Positions 59,912-64,000 of a stretch of 64,000 bases of DNA are shown piece by piece (within the stretch, counting starts at the first letter, position 1; each line of letters starts with the position of its first letter). Source of the DNA: Athripsodes cinereus (lineage: Eukaryota > Arthropoda > Insecta > Trichoptera > Leptoceridae); the NCBI GenBank assembly GCA_947579605.1, contig OX388318.1:9548001-9612000 (forward strand), given 5' to 3'. The notes beneath the pieces are model-generated. The model was not told the origin of the DNA. It made no database searches and saw only the letters and a list, made by a program, of their open reading frames with translations. A program made the translations under genes and the position numbers.

Positions 59912-59972
59912 TATTGATTGTCTTTGCGGACACATCGCGTAATACGCGATGTGTCCGCAAAAACAATCAATA
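59912..59972. repeat. 29-bp palindrome (TGCGGACACATCGCGTA arms)
   Basis: Arms ATTGATTGTCTTTGCGGACA... and its inverse meet at CGCGTAATACGCG with one mismatch near the outer end. Flanked by (TA)n on the right. Confidence 0.85.
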
Positions 59973-60198
59973 TATATATATATATGAGGTGAAGGTTTTA
60001 CTCCATTTCACTGCGTACAGTCAGGCAGAGACTTGGCTCATGCCTTTGCATACAGAACAAGGCTCGGCCTGTCACCGGAATATGCAGTTTGGATTTGTCG
60101 AAGAGATGTTATGTTTCGACATTGGCGCATGTGTCTCGTCAGGACCATCTTACATAATGGCCGACACAACATCAAATCCAGTATGCGAGGAGCATCGC

Positions 60199-60297
60199 AT
60201 ATAATGAAAGACTGTATGATAATGAAAATCTTTCATTCATGAGGTGCATGTTGTACATGCATTTCGGATGAAAATTAGATCATACAGTCTTTCATAT
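60199..60297. repeat. 99-nt hairpin
   Basis: Outer arms AATGAAAGACTGTATGAT / ATCATACAGTCTTTCAT; an inner stem TGCATGT/ACATGCA around TGT. Followed by (TA)n. Confidence 0.8.
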
Positions 60298-60439
60298 ATA
60301 TATATATATATATACATGTATGGATAAATAATAAATTAGTTTTGTTTTATGTTAAAATATTTATTTAGCTATCAATTAAAACCAAAAAATGTTTACATAT
60401 TAGACTTTATTATTTATTCCTATCTATCCTAGATGATGA

Positions 60440-60719
60440 TGATGATGATGATGAAATGACTAAAGCATAATGTATTAACTGTGGACATAACATATGAATA
60501 AAGAAGCTTATAGGATATGTAACGAGAATACGTTACACGTAGTGTTGGCACTATTTCTGTCAACAAATTATTCACTTCAGTTTTGTTCAAACGGAACCGG
60601 TATGTGAACTCTTTGCTCGATAGTTCGGACATATAATCAATTCTCAGGTATTGCTTCTTAGGATATTCGTCGGAATACAATACTCCAGCTTCGAATAATT
60701 CTAAATCGCTTGAAAACAT
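60440..60719 (-). pseudogene. Harbinger transposase N-terminal exon
   Basis: Reads MFSSDLELFEAGVLYSDEYP, then SELSSKEFTYRFRLNKTEVN NLLTEIVPTLRV. The 'eF..rFRlsk..v..Ll..i.P.L' block is the N-terminal helical region of HARBI1-type transposases. Downstream codons run into a (GAT)n simple repeat (60432-60453), and no DDE core follows. Located just inside the right TIR, as expected. Confidence 0.7.
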
Positions 60720-61036
60720 TTTTTATTTTACTACAACCTCAAAAAGTCAAAACACTTAACTCCACTGTCAAACGGAACTAATCTGTCAAAATCCGGAGAT
60801 AACAAAATCATATAAAAATTTGTTACCACGGATACGACAAGCAACTTGAGATAGGATATTGAAACGCATTTTCGTTGATTTCCATACATTCTATAACTCG
60901 CAGCACTCCGAGAGATAGATAGAGAATTTGGATAGCGATTCTATCTCAGCTTTGTTTATTGAAATGGAAAAACGGAAAGATAGATCGATTTTTAACAAAA
61001 GTTCGGAGATAGATCGCTTATTGAGACCGGCCGTAA

Positions 61037-61319
61037 GATCATACATTGTAACTATGACCATTTTTTTCTAAGTGGATATAATAATGATAGATTCACATAA
61101 AAACACTTTATTTTCTAAACAATACACTAGACCTCACTGCAGATACACAAGGTTAAGAGAGAATAATATACTGCAGATTTTGAAAAAAAAATTTTTTGAA
61201 TAGAATATGACATATTCTAAAAGAATAATACAATCAAAGAATAAAATAATTATTCACAATAGGTACAATACAGCTACAGCTTATTATAAAAGGAGGAATA
61301 ATTATGTATTTGTACACCA
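61037..61319 (-). other. CPSF3 3' UTR
   Basis: Short stretch between the CPSF3 stop and the Harbinger target site. An AATAAA on the minus strand (plus-strand TTTATT near 61108) could be the polyadenylation signal. The transposon is inserted right behind it. Confidence 0.5.
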
Positions 61320-63244
61320 CTACGCTTTGAGAGGCATCAGCGACTGGTGCAATTTATTAATTGCCGTGTGGACCATCTGCTGAACAGTGGCGTCTTCTTC
61401 ACAGACTACCTCCTGTAACAAAATGTACAGAAACTTGAAAAATTATAAAATGAAATATACATAAACAGGTCTAAATTTCAAGAACAATAAATTGTTCAAA
61501 TGGATTTATAAATCTTCAAGGATTTGAGGGAGTGAAAAATAATTTGACTGTTACTTGTTTAATTTACTTATGATGAGGTACAACACACATTCTGGATGTG
61601 TTATTAAAGTGTGATATTTGTTAAATTGATTTTTAATTGTTTTGTACATTCATACATGAAAAACATAATCCTGAACAATCAGTTTTCACTCACCAGAGTT
61701 AAGAGATCAATGTTTGCCCTTTTCCCATTTACTGTAACATGAAATTTATCTCCCTTGAACATTTTAGGTACAGAATCATCTCCAAACATTTCTTGAAGCA
61801 TTTCTATAGCACATTCCTGTTAATGAATAAAATAAACATTATAGTTGTGTATAAAATAAGAAATTGATTTGAAAGTATAAAGAAACCGTTATCTGATTTT
61901 GCAATATCTTATTTAGAACTGAAAGAGGTATTCATATTTTTAGATGCTAGTAATTGATCTTTTAAACAAATAATTTTACCACTATTACTAAACCATCGTG
62001 GAATATATCAAAAGTGGGGTAGCTAGCGGACCAGCTGCATGTAATAAACATGCAAACCGTCCTCTCAATGAATTCTAAAGGTACCATTTTAATTTTACAA
62101 GAAATATTCATTAATTATGACAATACAAAATTATGATTTGATCAGCCAGAACCGGAATTAAGAGTGTCTATGGCACGCACATTACAATTAAAAGTTAAGA
62201 CATAATTATAGGTAAGTATCCAAATTAATATAGACAACATGAATACTAATTATTATAAACAAGGTTTTACTATAAACTTACTTTGAAGTGCATTCTGTCT
62301 AATTTAGGTGCAACAGGTATTACTTTAGGTGTAGGCAACAGAGAAGCATTCATAACACCAGCTACAATAGCATCCGCATACATATCAGTTACAGGCTGGG
62401 CCAACCATTCTATTGTAATTATCTTATTATTAATGGTAACATCTATACATTTGTACAACTTCCATTTATTTTCGTTTCCATCCACTGTCTCAATAGTGCC
62501 CGCAATCTGCGTCAATAAATGTTTCAGAAACGGTATACTGCCACCGTAGTGAACAGACTGGCGCTGCGTCACTTCTGATTGACTCAATTCTGTGTATTTG
62601 TTAAGATCTTCTGGATCTAAAAGGTGGTAATTGAAATTTCTTTTAACAAGCAGTCCTGAAAGAGGTCGTTTAGCTTCTGGGCCCTCTACAGCTAATCTAC
62701 CAACTACTTTAGCTGTTTTATGTCCTCTGAATGCTAACTTGACAGTGTGAGTGTTTCTAGGACTATAGAGTTGTAGAGAAGTTCCGTGTTCCCTCTGTAA
62801 AGCTCCTCGGAGTCTGGACATTTCGTTCTGTTCTCCATGTACTAATATAACATGTGGGGGCTTCAGTATTCTGATAAATTCTGATGTCTGTTGATAATCT
62901 GTATGTGCTGAGAAACTGATGTAATCCACCGACATTTTTAAAGGAAGTTTTTGTCCTGACATTGTAGTTACTTCGTCTGGTTCTGATAAAATGGTTTTAG
63001 CCAAAGTTCCTTCCACACAGTAACCTGAAAAAAGTGGATGTACATTTTACAATTTGGATATTTTCAATTTGATGTAGTGATGTACTATACTATCTATATG
63101 TACTACACAATTACCAGCAATAATGACTCCATTTTTAGAATCTGTACACCAGGACTCAAACAGCTCCCTGGAAAGCCCAGACTGCATCATACCGGGAGAT
63201 GCCATGATGACACATGGTCCAATATCTTCAAAATGATCAATACC
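61320..63244 (-). CDS. CPSF3: CPSF3/CPSF73, pre-mRNA 3'-end endonuclease (C-terminal exons)
   Basis: CPSF73 is the zinc-dependent nuclease that cuts pre-mRNA before polyadenylation (CPSF complex, nucleus) and histone pre-mRNA. Exons on the minus strand: 63115-63244, 62282-63024, 61694-61816, 61320-61412, all with GT-AG sites and matching phases; 362 residues in the window. The first reads [20 protein letters not shown]. Exon 2 holds beta-CASP and metallo-beta-lactamase pieces: [20 protein letters not shown] (motif with SAHTD His) and [20 protein letters not shown] (LVHGE). The C-terminal domain for CPSF100 binding follows ([15 protein letters not shown]), ending [13 protein letters not shown]. 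The N-terminal half (HxHxDH nuclease motif) lies beyond 64000. The last exon ends 287 bp from the Harbinger TIR. Confidence 0.96.
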
Positions 63245-64000
63245 CTGGAAACAAATAGATTGTTGAAGAGGTCCACAATCACTTCTAATTTTTAGGAGTA
63301 TTAAAGAATGTATTTAGTTTATCATTGTATTATATTCCTAAATCAATAAATACATTACTTATTCAATTTAAACTACCTACATAAAGAGTTCAATTCATAA
63401 TTTAACCTTGATCTTGCATACATATGTCAATATAATCTGATCAATAACCTTGAGACCTTGATTTAGTTACGTACCTATATAAAGAGTATAATATGGAAAC
63501 AAAATATTTCTGAGGAAAACATTATTTGTATATGACAACACCCAAATTTTAATATATTATCATATAAAAGTCTTCAATGTTTGTTAGAACACAATTATTT
63601 GAAGTTTGTAGTCAATAATTATTTTAATCTGTGTAATCATTATCTAAACCTGTGTACTTATCATATTTTCTTCTTCTTAAAATAACAAAGTTCACATTGA
63701 TCAACACAGATAAGGCGGAGTCAGAAGAATATCACATACATATTTGGGAAATGAAAAAGAGAGGTTAAGATAATATTTTCATGCATTATTTACTATGTTT
63801 TCAATTGAAATACCGTTGAATATAAATCTTCTTATAAGTTGTTTTAGAGAAAAATTGTAAATGCTACTTTTAAAGTATGTAAATTCAACACATAAAACTA
63901 TCTTAGAAAATACAACACACTTTTATTTGGTAGTTCCCCGGGTGGGACGCGAGCCCATAACCCAGTCTTTTTACAAAGTACGCTTTGTTCAGAGTTATTG
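63245..64000. other. CPSF3 intron and right edge
   Basis: No further CPSF3 exon seen before the window ends. The last ~100 bp (GGTAGTTCCCCGGGTGGGAC GCGAGCCC) look like the start of a dispersed repeat that continues past the edge. Confidence 0.4.

Larger units (their letters stand above)
58831..60430. other. Harbinger interior with palindromes and (TA)n
   Basis: No transposase core found. Structural features: a near-perfect palindrome TTAGGGCGTCCATATACGGA at 59755-59782; (TA)n at about 59848-59876 and 59970-59984; a hairpin at 59912-59972; and a long hairpin at 60199-60297. Short ORFs across 59875-60242 have no recognised domain. Confidence 0.5.
52991..61033. mobile_element. PIF/Harbinger element expanded by nested insertions
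   Basis: TIRs TGGCCGGTCTCAATAA (52991) and its inverse ending GAGACCGGCCG (61033), with TAA on both sides (52988-52990, 61034-61036); a TWA target is diagnostic of Harbinger. The subterminal regions share GAGATAGATAG motifs. It encodes the two Harbinger proteins as ruins: a Myb/SANT-like protein at the left (plus) and the transposase N-terminus at the right (minus). The DDE core is gone. Between them sit a Helitron-like copy, an inverted pair of composite elements and hAT insertions. Confidence 0.9.

Noticed and set aside
59875..60242. Two overlapping ORFs (109 and 69 codons)
   Set aside because: They run across palindromes and (TA)n; no recognised domain in either frame.

Overview
This is a window of AT-rich insect nuclear DNA. 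It holds spliced genes with GT-AG introns, a Spitz-type EGFR ligand, and many nested transposable elements. The EGFR ligand and the transposon mix (hAT, P, PIF/Harbinger, I-like LINE, Penelope-like elements) point to an arthropod, most likely an insect; I cannot name the order from this sequence.

Host genes, left to right: (1) a Spitz/Keren-like EGFR ligand, minus strand, 5865-6359; (2) the first coding exon of an adenosine-kinase-like gene, minus, 10097-10263; (3) a small three-exon gene encoding a divergent PARP-like protein, minus, 12894-18659; (4) a four-exon gene with a C2H2 finger plus a FAR1/WRKY-like zinc domain, plus, 32221-34843; (5) a complete eight-exon mitochondrial-type 3-ketoacyl-CoA thiolase (ACAA2-like, 398 aa), plus, 45910-51712; (6) the last four coding exons of CPSF3/CPSF73, the pre-mRNA 3'-end endonuclease, minus, 61320-63244, running off the right edge. 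Genes 5 and 6 are convergent.

Almost everything else is mobile DNA, and many boundaries can be set from target-site duplications (TSDs). A full-length I-like LINE (36942-45408, 14-bp TSD) is split by two DNA transposons; with both removed, its ORF2 is in frame. A Harbinger element (52991-61033, TAA TSD) has swollen to 8 kb by taking in Helitron-like and hAT-like insertions. At least nine hAT-like elements have exact or near-exact 8-bp TSDs. A P-like element (20107-21363) keeps a THAP start. Two inverted-repeat Penelope-type structures (14601-15564 and 19044-19372) each carry a sequence matching a type I hammerhead ribozyme with a palindromic stem III. A 2.85-kb element with perfect 15-bp TIRs (15665-18518) codes for SAM-like and FAR-less host-like domains but no transposase I can recognise; it is the best candidate here for an undescribed element.

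The first 5.4 kb, left of the EGFR ligand gene, is very AT-rich and shows no gene apart from a decayed RTE-type fragment; it may be partly the ligand gene's 3' UTR. All coordinates and splice sites were read by eye; no searches were run.
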